NCBI RefSeq assembly: GCF_002028425.1
Contig: NZ_CP020042.1
Span: forward strand, 682,001 to 746,000
Source: Streptomyces katrae
GTDB taxonomy: Bacteria > Actinomycetota > Actinomycetes > Streptomycetales > Streptomycetaceae
Direction of reading: 5' to 3'
Length of the DNA stretch: 64,000 nucleotides
The translations under genes and the position numbers were made by a program. Below are positions 29,055 through 37,753 of this stretch, one piece after another (position 1 is the first letter of the stretch; the number at the start of each line of letters is the position of its first letter). The notes below the pieces were generated by a model, which was given only the letters and a program-made list of their open reading frames with translations, was not told the origin of the DNA and made no database searches.

Positions 29055-29522
29055 TTACGCCGCCTCGGTCAGCGCCTCGAACGACAGAGGCAGCGACAGC
29101 TCCACGTCGAGCGTGAACACCGAGTCCATGACCACGCGCAGACGCTGTGGCGCGTCCGGCATCACGTGCGCGTACGTCTGATAGGTGATCTTGGGGTCGC
29201 GGTGTCCGAGCCATTCAGCCATGTCGGTCACCGGCACGCCCTTGGACAATCCGGCCGAGGCGAAGAAGTGCCGGAGCCAGTGAGGTGTGATCTTCCTGGT
29301 GATGCCGGCGGCCCTCTTTGCCGTCCGCCACAGCCTGTCCACAAGGGAGTACATGAGAATGTTGGTACGACCCACGTTCGAAAACAGGTAGTCACCCTCG
29401 ATCCGGTTCAGCCCGGTCTCGACACGGTAGGTACCGTACTTGTCGATGTGGTCCCGGATCTTGGCCGCGATCGTGGTCGGAATCGGGACCCCGCGCCCTT
29501 CATCTTGATCACGCCACTTCAA
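29055..29522 (-). pseudogene. C-terminal fragment of a tyrosine site-specific integrase
   Basis: About 155 residues. Contains the catalytic half of a phage/ICE integrase: LTPHWLRHFF-type ITPHWLRHFFASAGLSKGVP (His-x-x-Arg), DMAEWLGHRDPKITYQTYAH with the second His and the nucleophilic Tyr, and normal tail VMDSVFTLDVELSLPLSFEA. The N-terminal arm-binding and core domains (about 230-250 residues) are missing; the frame stops making sense at ~29510, just where the truncated pPIWI_RE gene begins on the other strand. Relic of an integrative element. Confidence 0.85.
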
Positions 29523-29581
29523 GTGGCGGATGCAGTGCGCTCTCCCCCGCCCCTTGGTTGCGGCTTTCTGTCGTCGGGTCC

Positions 29582-30691
29582 TATTGATCCGAAACGGTTG
29601 GGGTTCTGGGTCGTTGTAGTGGTGTGAGTGATCTGGTGGGGGACGCGCGGCACCTGTCGCCGACGGCGCAGGAAGCGTTGCGGCTGCGGGCGGTGGCCGC
29701 GCTGGTGGAGGGCCGCGACCGTGCGGAGGTTGCGGCGGTGTTCAAGGTCTCGCTGAAGGCGGTGGACGGCTGGTGGGCGAAATGGCTGGCCGGCGGGCGT
29801 GATGCGCTGACCGCTCGCCCGCGGGGCAAGCGCGTGGGCGAGCATCAGGTGCTGTCCGAGGCCGAGCAGGCGGCCCTTCGCCAGGCGGTACTCGATCACC
29901 GCCCTTGTGACCTTGGGTTATCCGGGCAGCTGTGGACGCGTGGCCAGGTCGGCGTACTGATCGCGAAGTTGTACCGGGTGCGGCTGACCGAGCCGGGGGT
30001 GGGCAAGTACCTCAAGCGGTGGGGGCTGTCGTTCCAGCGGCCCGACAAGCGGGCGGTCGAGCAGGACCCGGAGGGGGTGCGGGTCTGGCTGGAGGAGACC
30101 TGGCCGGCGATCCGCGCGAAGGCGAAGGCGGAGGGCGGCGAGGTCCTCTTCGCCGACCAGGTCGGCATCCGCTCCGACCAGGTCAGCGGCCGCACCTGGG
30201 GCGAGCGGGGCCGCACCCCGATCGTCCGGCGGACCGGGAACCGGATCTCCGTGAACGCGATGTCGGCGATCAGCACGAAGGGCCGCATGCACTTCATGGT
30301 GTTCACCGAGAGCTTCGACGCGAACGTGATGTGCCGGTTCCTCGACCGCCTCGCCGGCCACTTCGACCGCAAGATCCACCTCGTGGTGGACCGGCATTCA
30401 GCCCACCGGTCCCGCACGGTCCGCGACTGGCTGGCCGATCACGCCGACCAGGTCGAGCTGCACTTCCTGCCGTCGTATTCGCCCGAACTCAACCCCGACG
30501 AGCTCGTCAACGCAGACCTCAAACGGAGCCTTCCCGCGAGCAGCAAAGCCCGTACCCAGGCCCAACTCGCCAGCGAGACACGACGGTTCTTCCACCGCCG
30601 TCAGCGCCAGCCGCACATCGTCCGCGGCTACTTCCACGGCCCGCACGTCCGCTACACCCTCGAAGAGAACCCTTTGAGTTTCTGATCAATA
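29582..30691. mobile_element. IS630-family insertion sequence
   Basis: About 1.1 kb bounded by TA dinucleotides (29582-29583, 30690-30691), the target duplication of IS630 elements. Inner ends TTGATCCGAAACGG and (reverse) TTGATCAGAAACTC form imperfect terminal inverted repeats. Contains one intact transposase gene. It is inserted in the pPIWI_RE gene in the same orientation. Confidence 0.85.
29624..30685 (+). CDS. IS630-family transposase
   Basis: 353 residues from a GTG. N-terminal helix-turn-helix (VAAVFKVSLKAVDGWWAKWL), a linker HTH, and a DDE domain: first Asp in VLFADQVGI, second in LVVDRHSAH, and Glu in SYSPELNPDELVNADLKR. Frame is intact, with no stop or shift, so the element may still be active. 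Confidence 0.92.
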   Translation: MSDLVGDARHLSPTAQEALRLRAVAALVEGRDRAEVAAVFKVSLKAVDGWWAKWLAGGRDALTARPRGKRVGEHQVLSEAEQAALRQAVLDHRPCDLGLSGQLWTRGQVGVLIAKLYRVRLTEPGVGKYLKRWGLSFQRPDKRAVEQDPEGVRVWLEETWPAIRAKAKAEGGEVLFADQVGIRSDQVSGRTWGERGRTPIVRRTGNRISVNAMSAISTKGRMHFMVFTESFDANVMCRFLDRLAGHFDRKIHLVVDRHSAHRSRTVRDWLADHADQVELHFLPSYSPELNPDELVNADLKRSLPASSKARTQAQLASETRRFFHRRQRQPHIVRGYFHGPHVRYTLEENPLSF

Positions 30692-32873
30692 TGGAGCAAC
30701 ACCTGGCTCGCCGCCCGTGGTGAAACCCTCGAAGACACCCCCAAGCCCGACCAGGAAGACGACGCCTGGAAGAAGGTCACCCGATACGCCACCCTCCGGC
30801 TCGACGTCAGTATCAACTCCCACCCCGGCCTGACACACCCGGTGGCCGTCGTGCAACCTTCCGTCTCCCGGCTGAGCAACACGCTGCGCAACGCACGGAC
30901 AGCCTGGTTCGAGCCCCGCAATGCCCAAGGCCCCCTCCTCAACCTCGAGCTCGGCGGATACGGCGAGTACACCCACCTCAACCACACCACCCGTCTGGCG
31001 CTGGACGCGTGGACCCGCTTGCACGGAGAATCCGTCTTCCCGCGTGACGAGGACAATGAGTTCCTCACCCCCGCCGCCCTCGACCTGAGCGGCCCTCCCG
31101 GCAAGCTGCGCGCCCTCGTACCCTTCGCCACGAGCTACCCGGTCGGCAGGGGCCTGGGCATGTACGGCCAACGGGAACTCGCCCGCCACGTCAGTACCGC
31201 CCTCGACCAGTCATTGGTCAAGTGCGCACAGGTCGCGGGCCGACGCCCCTTCGGCAACCGGCGCACCACCATCGAAGGCCGCGACGCGATCCTGTGGGAC
31301 GACGAGAACCTGCCGCACATCATTGCCGCATCCGGCTGCCGGAAACTGCGCATCCTCGCCCTCTACAAGAGCCAGGACATGCGCACCCGCATGCAGTCCC
31401 TGCTGGCCTACCACTTCAATCGCCCCGACCTTGCCGCCAGCGGCATCGGCGAGCACAAGGTCGTGCCCCTCAACGAACACGTCGAGGTCCTCTTCCAGTC
31501 AGCACCGGAACTCCTGGCTCACGGCGAGCACCACGATCAGCGCCCCACACTCGTCAGACAACTCCACGGCCTCGACGCCCCCGAGCACACCCGCCTTCTC
31601 GCCCTGTGCGAAACCGAGTACGACCCCAAAACTTGGGCCCGCCAACGACGCGCCTCGAAGAAGACCGACTCCACCGTCGTCAACCCCGACACCCTCGATG
31701 CAAAGCACCGAGTCAACGGCGAGCTCGCCCGACATCGAGTCCTGGCACAGTTTCTCACCCTGTACAAGCCCGGACGACGCAACCCCCGCAAAAAGGAGCG
31801 CGAACTCAACACCGACCTCGAACTCCTGGGCCTGGAACTTCAAGGCCACCACCGCGGCCACATGGCCGTAGCAGACCTGTCCCGCGTGGCAGGCCTCGTA
31901 CACCCGCGACTGACCAAAGCACTCGCCTCCGGCCCCAACGGCCTCAAGGAGCCGCTCGTCCACGTCGGGCTCCACCTGCGCCAGCAGCGCGGTGAACGGC
32001 ACGTAGGCACCGACGAACCGAAACTGATGTGGACCCTCGTCGCCCTCGTTCCCCACGGCCCTTACTGGCGAACCCTCGCATACCTTCCCGCCGAGCACGC
32101 CGGCCCTGGCACCTGGCGCGACTACGCCACCGCCAACCACCAGTTCCGGGCCAGGCCACTCCCGGAAGGCAGACGCCGCGATGACCTCCTGCCCCGGCAC
32201 ATCGACCACGCACTCTACGACCTGGGCAGGCACGCCGGCCGATCACAGGGATACATCCTGTATGTCTCCGGAGCCGAAGCCCGCAGCATCTGGCCTCTCC
32301 TCGCCAACAAGAACCTGGGAAAAAGGCCCGACGCCGCCGGCCTCATCAATGGGCGGCCGGCGCTGCCCGGTTTCACACTCGCACCCGACCAACGCCCCCG
32401 AGCAGTCATCCGGGTCACCTCAGGAAGCGACAACGTGGCGAGGCCAGCCCTCATCGAACGCCTCCGCCACGACCCGGAGCACGACGAAACCTGCACCGAG
32501 GAAGGCAAGCTCGCCACCGGCCTGTTCCAGATGGAAGACGCAGAACAGACATTCATCCTGTGCAACCTCCCCCACCAGTTCACAGGAGGCGCACGCTACG
32601 CCCGAGCAGGCGAGTCCTACACCCGGTGGGGCAGCAGCGACCCCAAGGAACAAGCCGAAACCTGGTACAGCCACACGGCAACGGAGATCACCGTGCTTCA
32701 CCATCCAGCCGACCAGGCCCTGCTCACCTACGGCCTCACCGCTGCCCGTCTTTGTGACCACGCCCTTCACTGGGAACACCGCACCCAATACCCCGCACCG
32801 ATCCATCTCGGCATCCAGATGGACAAGAACCACCCGGAGTACCGCCGGACAGTCGACAACCCCGACACCGGCG

Positions 32874-33230
32874 ATGAGGCAGAGACCTAACCCACGAGGC
32901 AGCGCGAAGCCCAGCTGTGCACCGCACAGCTGGGCGGCACCTCCCGCATCGACACATGATGCGAAAGAGGCGGTACGGGTCGCCACGGACCCGGAAGACC
33001 CCGCGGAGTGGAACCACTGGCTCGAGCACCTGGTCGACGGCGTCCCCGTTCAACTCGTACGCCCCATCGACACAGACCGCCCCTCCTGGGCCGCCTACGA
33101 GAACGCTCGGTACCTGGGCACACTCCATGCCCAGATCGACCTCGACGGACGCTGGCACGTCCAGCGGTTGAACGAGCGCCACCTCAGCCTCGACGATGCC
33201 GTCCGCGCACTGCGCCGCCCCGATAACTAG
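32874..33230 (+). CDS. Hypothetical protein downstream of the pPIWI_RE gene
   Basis: 118 residues from ATG 32874, overlapping the last 17 bases of the pPIWI_RE frame. The clear coding part begins around THDAKEAVRVATDPEDPAEW and continues WLEHLVDGVPVQLVRPIDTD, ARYLGTLHAQIDLDGRWHVQ, SLDDAVRALRRPD. No family recognised. Overlap suggests coupling to the upstream gene; whether it belongs to the pPIWI_RE system is unknown. Confidence 0.6.
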   Translation: MRQRPNPRGSAKPSCAPHSWAAPPASTHDAKEAVRVATDPEDPAEWNHWLEHLVDGVPVQLVRPIDTDRPSWAAYENARYLGTLHAQIDLDGRWHVQRLNERHLSLDDAVRALRRPDN

Positions 33231-33391
33231 CTAGGCAAGGCAACCGAACACCTACACATGCCGCGCCGCGACGCTGGTGCTTGGTGCACCCGGCAACGCG
33301 GCACGGCAGGACGCTGGCCGGGAGACGCCGATGCGCCGCGACCCTCCCCCAGGGCGACGTGTTCGGCGTGGACGCCCGGACGAAGCCGGAA

Positions 33392-34204
33392 TCAGCCACG
33401 GGCGAAAGCCAGCATGTGGGCCGAGGAATCCGTCAGGGCCGGGTATGGCTCGGCGACACGTGCAGCAGCGAGCGCCGCCTCGTACATGGGGGTGCCGATC
33501 AGGTCGATGCCCGCGTACTTCGTGATCGCCTTGACCGCGACCCAGCCCGGCCCCTCCACCCCGTAGACGGTGTGCTCGGCGAGCCCTGCCTCCGTCAGCT
33601 CTTCGCGGAGCTCGGCGGAGGTCTGGAAATAGGCGTGGGTGAACCCGCGGGAACCGGAGTAGCGGCCTTCGTCGAGGGTGGTGCGCACACCGTCCTGGAT
33701 GGCGCGCTCGGCGATGCCAGTCGTGGCAATGTAGTCAAGCAGCGGGCTGTAGCGGCTGATCACGGCTGCGGCGAGGAGGCCTCCGGGCCGCAGGACGCGG
33801 CGGGCCTCGCGCAGGGCGGCGAGCCGGTCGGACTGTTCATGCAGGTGGTAGAGCGGGCCTAGGAGCAGGACGACGTCGAAGGAGTCGTCGGCCGCGGTCA
33901 GGGTCCGGGCGTCGCCAAGTTCGGTGGTGACGCCCGGGATTTCGGCGGCCTGGGCGATGTGCTTGGCGACGGGGTCGATGAGGTGCACGGTGTGGCCGTC
34001 CTCGGTGAGCCAGCGGGCGTGGGCGCCGGGCCCGCCGCCGACGTCGAGGATCCTCGCGGGTGCGGGTGGCAGATGCCGGCGTAACAGCTCCCGGGTGCGT
34101 TCCAGTTCGAGCATGCCGGTGGCCGTGGTGTGCAGGCGTCCTGCTTCGTCGGACTGGTCGTAGAAGGTGATGATCTCCGGGCGAACGGGCTGGAAACTGG
34201 ACAT
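33392..34204 (-). CDS. SAM-dependent methyltransferase (class I)
   Basis: 270 residues. Rossmann motif I is RILDVGGGPGAHARWLTEDG (residues ~55-70), motif II VHLIDPVAKHI, acidic TELGDARTLTAADDSFDVVL for the adenine pocket, and LLLGPLYHLHEQSDRLAALR with VLRPGGLLAAAVIS. Resembles small-molecule or UbiE-like methyltransferases; the substrate cannot be deduced. Monocistronic, flanked upstream by a perfect hairpin. ATG at 34204 preceded by AAGGGG. Confidence 0.88.
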   Translation of the reverse strand: MSSFQPVRPEIITFYDQSDEAGRLHTTATGMLELERTRELLRRHLPPAPARILDVGGGPGAHARWLTEDGHTVHLIDPVAKHIAQAAEIPGVTTELGDARTLTAADDSFDVVLLLGPLYHLHEQSDRLAALREARRVLRPGGLLAAAVISRYSPLLDYIATTGIAERAIQDGVRTTLDEGRYSGSRGFTHAYFQTSAELREELTEAGLAEHTVYGVEGPGWVAVKAITKYAGIDLIGTPMYEAALAAARVAEPYPALTDSSAHMLAFARG

Positions 34205-34353
34205 GGGGTTCCCCTTGTCGGTCGGATGGCGAGCAGGCTAGGGCACTGCTCGAACTGATCGCCTCGCATTTCTGGCCGGCGCGTCCCCTCGCCATGCCAC
34301 GTTTCCTGCCTCGGACGCCCCCGGATGGTGTCCCGCCTCGTCGGCAAACGCGA

Positions 34354-34390
34354 CAGGCCCGGGACTCCCGTTGAGGGAGTCCCGGGCCTG
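34354..34390. terminator. Perfect 16-bp terminator hairpin
   Basis: CAGGCCCGGGACTCCC pairs with GGGAGTCCCGGGCCTG around GTTGA. Lies after the minus-strand gene ending at 34460 and before the methyltransferase, insulating the two. Confidence 0.8.
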
Positions 34391-34459
34391 AAGTCGTGAG
34401 TGCCGAGAGGTCGGCATGCCGTCCGGGCCCGCTTTGTCCAGCAGACCGGGTCGGCACCG

Positions 34460-34681
34460 TCATTCGCACGCGTGCCGTCTACGGGCGTCGTCGGGTACGA
34501 CTCTGAGACTGGCCGTGCAGGTCCATCCGCAGGTGCAGACAGCTTCCCAGGTAGCGCGGCCGGTGCAGCCATCGCTGCGGGGATAGCCGCGTGGGGAAAG
34601 ACGGTGCCGGTCGGGGCCGACGGTCGGGCATTCGGTGCCGTCGGGGTGGTAGGCGGTCAGTTTGGGCAGGCTGCGCGGCAA
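34460..34681 (-). CDS. Small Cys-rich protein, possible zinc ribbon
   Basis: 73 residues from a TTG at 34681 that sits 5 bases after GGAGG, which decides this unusual start. Contains KLTAYHPDGTECPTVGPDRH, GYPRSDGCTGRATWEAVCTC and GWTCTASLRVVPDDARRRHA; Cys spacing suggests a small metal-binding fold. Such proteins accompany DUF317 genes in actinomycete integrative elements. Located 47 bases after the DUF317 gene. Function unknown. Confidence 0.6.
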   Translation of the reverse strand: MPRSLPKLTAYHPDGTECPTVGPDRHRLSPRGYPRSDGCTGRATWEAVCTCGWTCTASLRVVPDDARRRHACE

Positions 34682-34728
34682 GGGATCCCTCCAAGACGTA
34701 CGTGCAGGTGGTGGGTTGGTGTCGGGGT

Positions 34729-35514
34729 TCAGTGAGCCCGGGTGAGGATGAGGCGGCCCTCGGTGCCTTCGGGCAGGGTGCGGCGCAGGACCGGGGCGGG
34801 TGAGGCAAGAGAGGCGGCGAACGCGGCGACGAGGTCGTGGGGGACGCTGGGGCTGAAGGTGGCGGCCCACTGGTACGGGGCGCCGAGTACGGGTTCGGCC
34901 CATACCTGCCAGCCCATGAGGTCCGGGCGCGGGTCGGCATCCTGGATCTCCGCCGGGGCGGGTCCCCAGGTGAAGCCGGCCGACAGGCCGGGATCCCAGG
35001 CGGTGGTCTCGGGCCGGTCCACATCGCGGGCCCAGCCGAGCGCGGTCAACGCGTCGAGGACGGCCTCGGGGCCGTCGTAGTTGAGGGCCGGGTCGGTGCG
35101 TGCCTCGACGGCGAGGAGGAAGTCCGCAACGGCTTCGTGCGGGGTGCCTGCGGTGAAGTAGGCGTTCCACTCGGCCAGCGCGCTGTCGGCGGCGGGTCGG
35201 GCAGAGACCTGCCAGGCGACGGGGAGGTTCCCGAGATGGAACAGGTTGTCGGTCAGGATCCATTCGGCACCGCACAGTCGGCCCGGGCTGAGGAACAGCC
35301 AGGTGCTGCGGGCGGTGGTCCAGCTGGTCCAGCCCGCCTCCGTGAGCAGGCCGGTGATCCGGTCGGCGAGGATGCCGTCGTCGCCGGCCAGGTGGCGGGG
35401 GGTGACCCAGTACGCCGGGCCGGCGGGGTTGGGGGTGGACGGGTAGCGGGGGTGGTGCGGGTTCAGCAGCGCCTCCAGGCGGGTGCGGTACGGGTCACTG
35501 GTCGGCGCCTTCAG
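34729..35514 (-). CDS. DUF317-family protein lacking a standard start codon
   Basis: An open frame of about 260 codons with full DUF317 character: YWVTPRHLAGDDGILADRIT, GLLTEAGWTSWTTARSTWLF, LFLSPGRLCGAEWIL, FHLGNLPVAWQVSARP, FTAGTPHEAVADFLLAVEAR and GWQVWAEPVLGAPYQWAATF. No ATG, GTG or TTG occurs in frame before a TTG at 35049, deep inside the domain; a CTG at 35514 is the only early candidate and overlaps the upstream gene's last codons. Either CTG initiation or coupling/frameshift from the upstream gene, or the gene is dead. DUF317 proteins are common in AICEs and plasmids with unknown role. Confidence 0.7.
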   Translation of the reverse strand: MKAPTSDPYRTRLEALLNPHHPRYPSTPNPAGPAYWVTPRHLAGDDGILADRITGLLTEAGWTSWTTARSTWLFLSPGRLCGAEWILTDNLFHLGNLPVAWQVSARPAADSALAEWNAYFTAGTPHEAVADFLLAVEARTDPALNYDGPEAVLDALTALGWARDVDRPETTAWDPGLSAGFTWGPAPAEIQDADPRPDLMGWQVWAEPVLGAPYQWAATFSPSVPHDLVAAFAASLASPAPVLRRTLPEGTEGRLILTRAH

Positions 35515-35800
35515 TGCCGGTGGCGGGGCGACGGCGCCGCGGGGGTGCCCCGGTGGGCTCGTGCCATGCCAGGTCCACGGCGACCGCAGGCGGAACAGGG
35601 CCGAGTTGTTCGCCGCGTTCGGCGATGTAGACGACCGTCCGCCCCTGTGTGTCCATGGTCGCGGTGATGCCGGCGATCGTGTGCTCCAGCGGGAAGAGAG
35701 GGTTGATGGCCAGGCGCGCAGGTGCGCTGCGGTCGAAGGCGGACAGGCGGTCGATGACCTCGCCGACGGTGATCTCGCGATCCAACAGGTTCTCCTTCAT
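35495..35800 (-). CDS. Hypothetical protein of the DUF317 cluster
   Basis: 101 residues from ATG 35800 (AAGGAGAA overlaps the start). Contains LDREITVGEVIDRLSAFDRS, ARLAINPLFPLEHTIAGITA and GRTVVYIAERGEQLGPVPPA. Small acidic protein without a recognised domain. Its 3' end overlaps the 5' end of the DUF317 frame in another frame. Part of a minus-strand run 36203-34460. Confidence 0.65.
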   Translation of the reverse strand: MKENLLDREITVGEVIDRLSAFDRSAPARLAINPLFPLEHTIAGITATMDTQGRTVVYIAERGEQLGPVPPAVAVDLAWHEPTGAPPRRRRPATGTEGADQ

Positions 35801-35840
35801 GAGCAGAGTGGGGCCGTCTTGCGGGCGGCCCGGGCGCTGT

Positions 35841-36203
35841 TCAGCCCAGGGTCACGGGGCGGGAGGTGACCAGTACGTGCGCGACGGCGGCCGCGACGAG
35901 CTCGGCGGGCGTGTCGACGTCGAACGAGACGTGGTAGCCGGGGAACTCTGCGGGCCCGGTGACCGCGAGTTTCCAGCCCTCGCCGTCGGTGCCGGGGCGT
36001 CCGGTGGGGAACCAGCCAAGGTAGAAGCGGCCGTCCTTGCTGCTGATGTGGTGATCGGCCCGGTCGTCCACGATGAGGTTGAAGTCCTCGGCGTTGAACT
36101 GGTCGATCACGCTGGACGGCTGCCCTGGACCGACTTGCCAGGAGCGGAGCCTCAGCGCCTCGATCGTCGTGGCGAACCCGTGTTTCGAACCTTCCGCAGC
36201 CAT
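35841..36203 (-). CDS. DUF317-like protein
   Basis: 120 residues. LRLRSWQVGPGQPSSVIDQF, NLIVDDRADHHISSKDGRFY, LGWFPTGRPGTDGEGWKLAV and PGYHVSFDVDTPAELVAAAV follow the half-domain pattern of DUF317 proteins found in actinomycete integrative elements. Likely first gene of the small minus-strand operon that continues with 35800 and the larger DUF317 gene. ATG 36203 with AGAGAGGTG upstream. Role unknown. Confidence 0.75.
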   Translation of the reverse strand: MAAEGSKHGFATTIEALRLRSWQVGPGQPSSVIDQFNAEDFNLIVDDRADHHISSKDGRFYLGWFPTGRPGTDGEGWKLAVTGPAEFPGYHVSFDVDTPAELVAAAVAHVLVTSRPVTLG

Positions 36204-36611
36204 GAGTGAACACCTCTCTGACCTGGGGTTTCTTGGGAAGGTGTCTACGTTGACATCGGTTGCCGCGCTCCACCAGTCCTTTGCCTCTCTTTCCTGTCTG
36301 CCCCAGGCGAACTGGATCCCCCGAGGATCTGTGGGATCTCAGAAACCACGCCGCATTCTCAGCATCAGCTGCATACCAGCGCCATTTATGGCGTGGTCCG
36401 GAGACCTGCAGTTCACTGCTTACTCTTTCGGAGGGTGCGGGCCGGGTCCCGGCAGTCGCTGTCGACGACGACAGGCATCGTGGCTGTGCAAGGCATCACC
36501 CGGGCTGGGAGTGCGCCGTGGCCGAACGGTCTTGCATGCCACCCTGATACCGATAGCGGTAAAGGGGGAGATTCCCCCCGCAGCATCCCCCGATTCCGCT
36601 AGAAGGGGGCC
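36204..36611. other. Divergent intergenic region
   Basis: About 400 bases between divergent genes. Presumed promoters; no gene, hairpin or clear palindrome seen. Confidence 0.4.
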
Positions 36612-37082
36612 ATGACCAAATTCGGTGAACCGTGGCTGGTCGACGCGATGTGGCGGGCGACCGACCTGACACGTGCCTACCTCTCCCAGAACCGGGCCCA
36701 CATCGAAGGGTGCCTCGCGGACCTTGACACAGGCCGAATGGAGCGAGTGCTGGCCTGGCTGGTCCTCGACCACGACGAGCTCTTCGACCGGCTCGGCGAG
36801 CCGCCGATGGCGGTGCGGGAGATCGACGCGGTGGCAGCCTTGTCCCCCCTGGAGAACGAGTTCGCGACGACGTCAGCTGTACGCCGAGTCGCACTGCGGG
36901 AGACGGGACTCACTGCCGCAGTGGGGGACCTGGCGCTACCCGACCAGGTCCACGCGGTCTCAGTCTGCACCGCGGTCATGGCGCTGCAGGCCCTTGGCCG
37001 TGTCAGCGCGCTAGATGAAGTCGACGCGAAGGCCGTGGAGTACGAGCGGATGGGTTATCCGAGACCCTACCCAGTCACCTGA
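36612..37082 (+). CDS. Hypothetical protein
   Basis: 156 residues, mostly helical, starting after AGAAGGGGGCC. Sequence WLVDAMWRATDLTRAYLSQN, RMERVLAWLVLDHDELFDRL and VHAVSVCTAVMALQALGRVS; no domain recognised. No signal peptide or membrane span. Ordinary coding bias. Its island position suggests accessory function only. Confidence 0.65.
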   Translation: MTKFGEPWLVDAMWRATDLTRAYLSQNRAHIEGCLADLDTGRMERVLAWLVLDHDELFDRLGEPPMAVREIDAVAALSPLENEFATTSAVRRVALRETGLTAAVGDLALPDQVHAVSVCTAVMALQALGRVSALDEVDAKAVEYERMGYPRPYPVT

Positions 37083-37204
37083 GCCTTGGTCCCCGACTCC
37101 TGGAAAAGGAAGAGTCGGGATGGCACAGGAGGGCAGACTTGTGTGCTCTGAGGTCCGGCCGCGGAGTGAGAGGCGGGCGGCGCAGTCGAGTCAGCTGACC
37201 TGCT

Positions 37205-37525
37205 TCACGGACTGGGCTTGCGGTGGCGTCCGGTACCCGGAGCCAAGGGGTTACGCCCCATAACCGGGCCGGTCGCCTCGGCCTGGTCTGCGGGCGTTCT
37301 TTCCGGCGGCGGGTAGAGGGCGAGCCGGGCCGCTGCGTAGTCTTCCACGGTCATGAGCGGCTGCCAGGCGAAGCCATCCCACTCCAAGATCATGCGCGGG
37401 GCACCGGGGTCGATGTGGGCGGCGCGCTGCGGGCCGGTGCCGAGGGTGATGGCCTTCAGTTCGCCGGGCTTGCGCAGACGCCCTTGCCGGCGGGCAGCCC
37501 AGCGTTCGAGGGGTTCGTCGGTCAT
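37205..37525 (-). CDS. DUF6087 family protein
   Basis: 106 residues. EPLERWAARRQGRLRKPGEL near the N-terminus followed by HIDPGAPRMILEWDGFAWQP matches DUF6087, a small family in Streptomyces plasmids and AICEs. Basic, with GRNPLAPGTGRHRKPSP tail. Function unknown; supports the integrative-element origin of this stretch. Confidence 0.75.
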   Translation of the reverse strand: MTDEPLERWAARRQGRLRKPGELKAITLGTGPQRAAHIDPGAPRMILEWDGFAWQPLMTVEDYAAARLALYPPPERTPADQAEATGPVMGRNPLAPGTGRHRKPSP

Positions 37526-37753
37526 GGTCGTACCTCCGTGAGGGGCAGCACCCTACCGAAGTCGGACAGTCAGCCGCCCCCTTCTCCCAGGATGGAAGGA
37601 GGCGACTCCAATTCGGAGCGCCCAACTTTACCGAGTGTTACGGGAGTCACTGGAATGGGTGACGGCTGGGAACTAGTGCCGTCTGCCGATCGTCTTGCTG
37701 AGTCAGTGGCCTCGCGTCCATAGCCGAGGCCTGATTTCCTGCGGAGGCCAGCC

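Larger units (their letters stand above)
29530..32890 (+). pseudogene. pPIWI_RE family (Argonaute-like) protein, 5'-truncated and split by IS630
   Basis: From 30692 to 32890 an open frame (733 codons) encodes a pPIWI_RE module and RNase H-like domain: VVVQPSVSRLSNTLRNA-like VVQPSVSRLSNTLRNARTAW, RLRILALYKSQ, YILYVSGAEARSIWPLLANK, PRAVIRVTSGSDNVARP, TGLFQMEDAEQTFILCNLPH, and a C-terminus LLTYGLTAARLCDHALHWEH + RTQYPAPIHLG. Removing the IS630 (29584-30691) joins CTA at 29581-29583 in frame to TGG at 30692, restoring MQCALPRPLVAAFCRRVL-WSNTWLAARGETL. Related proteins have ~150-200 more residues at the N-terminus; these are gone where the integrase fragment begins. The partner nuclease and DinG-type helicase genes of such systems are not nearby. 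A short readable product from GTG 30842 (682 residues) could still be made. Confidence 0.85.

Noticed and set aside
30842..32890. Calling the pPIWI_RE gene intact from GTG 30842
   Set aside because: The conserved module already begins upstream (WSNTWLAARGE at 30692 and LPRPLVAAF before the IS), so the GTG is internal.
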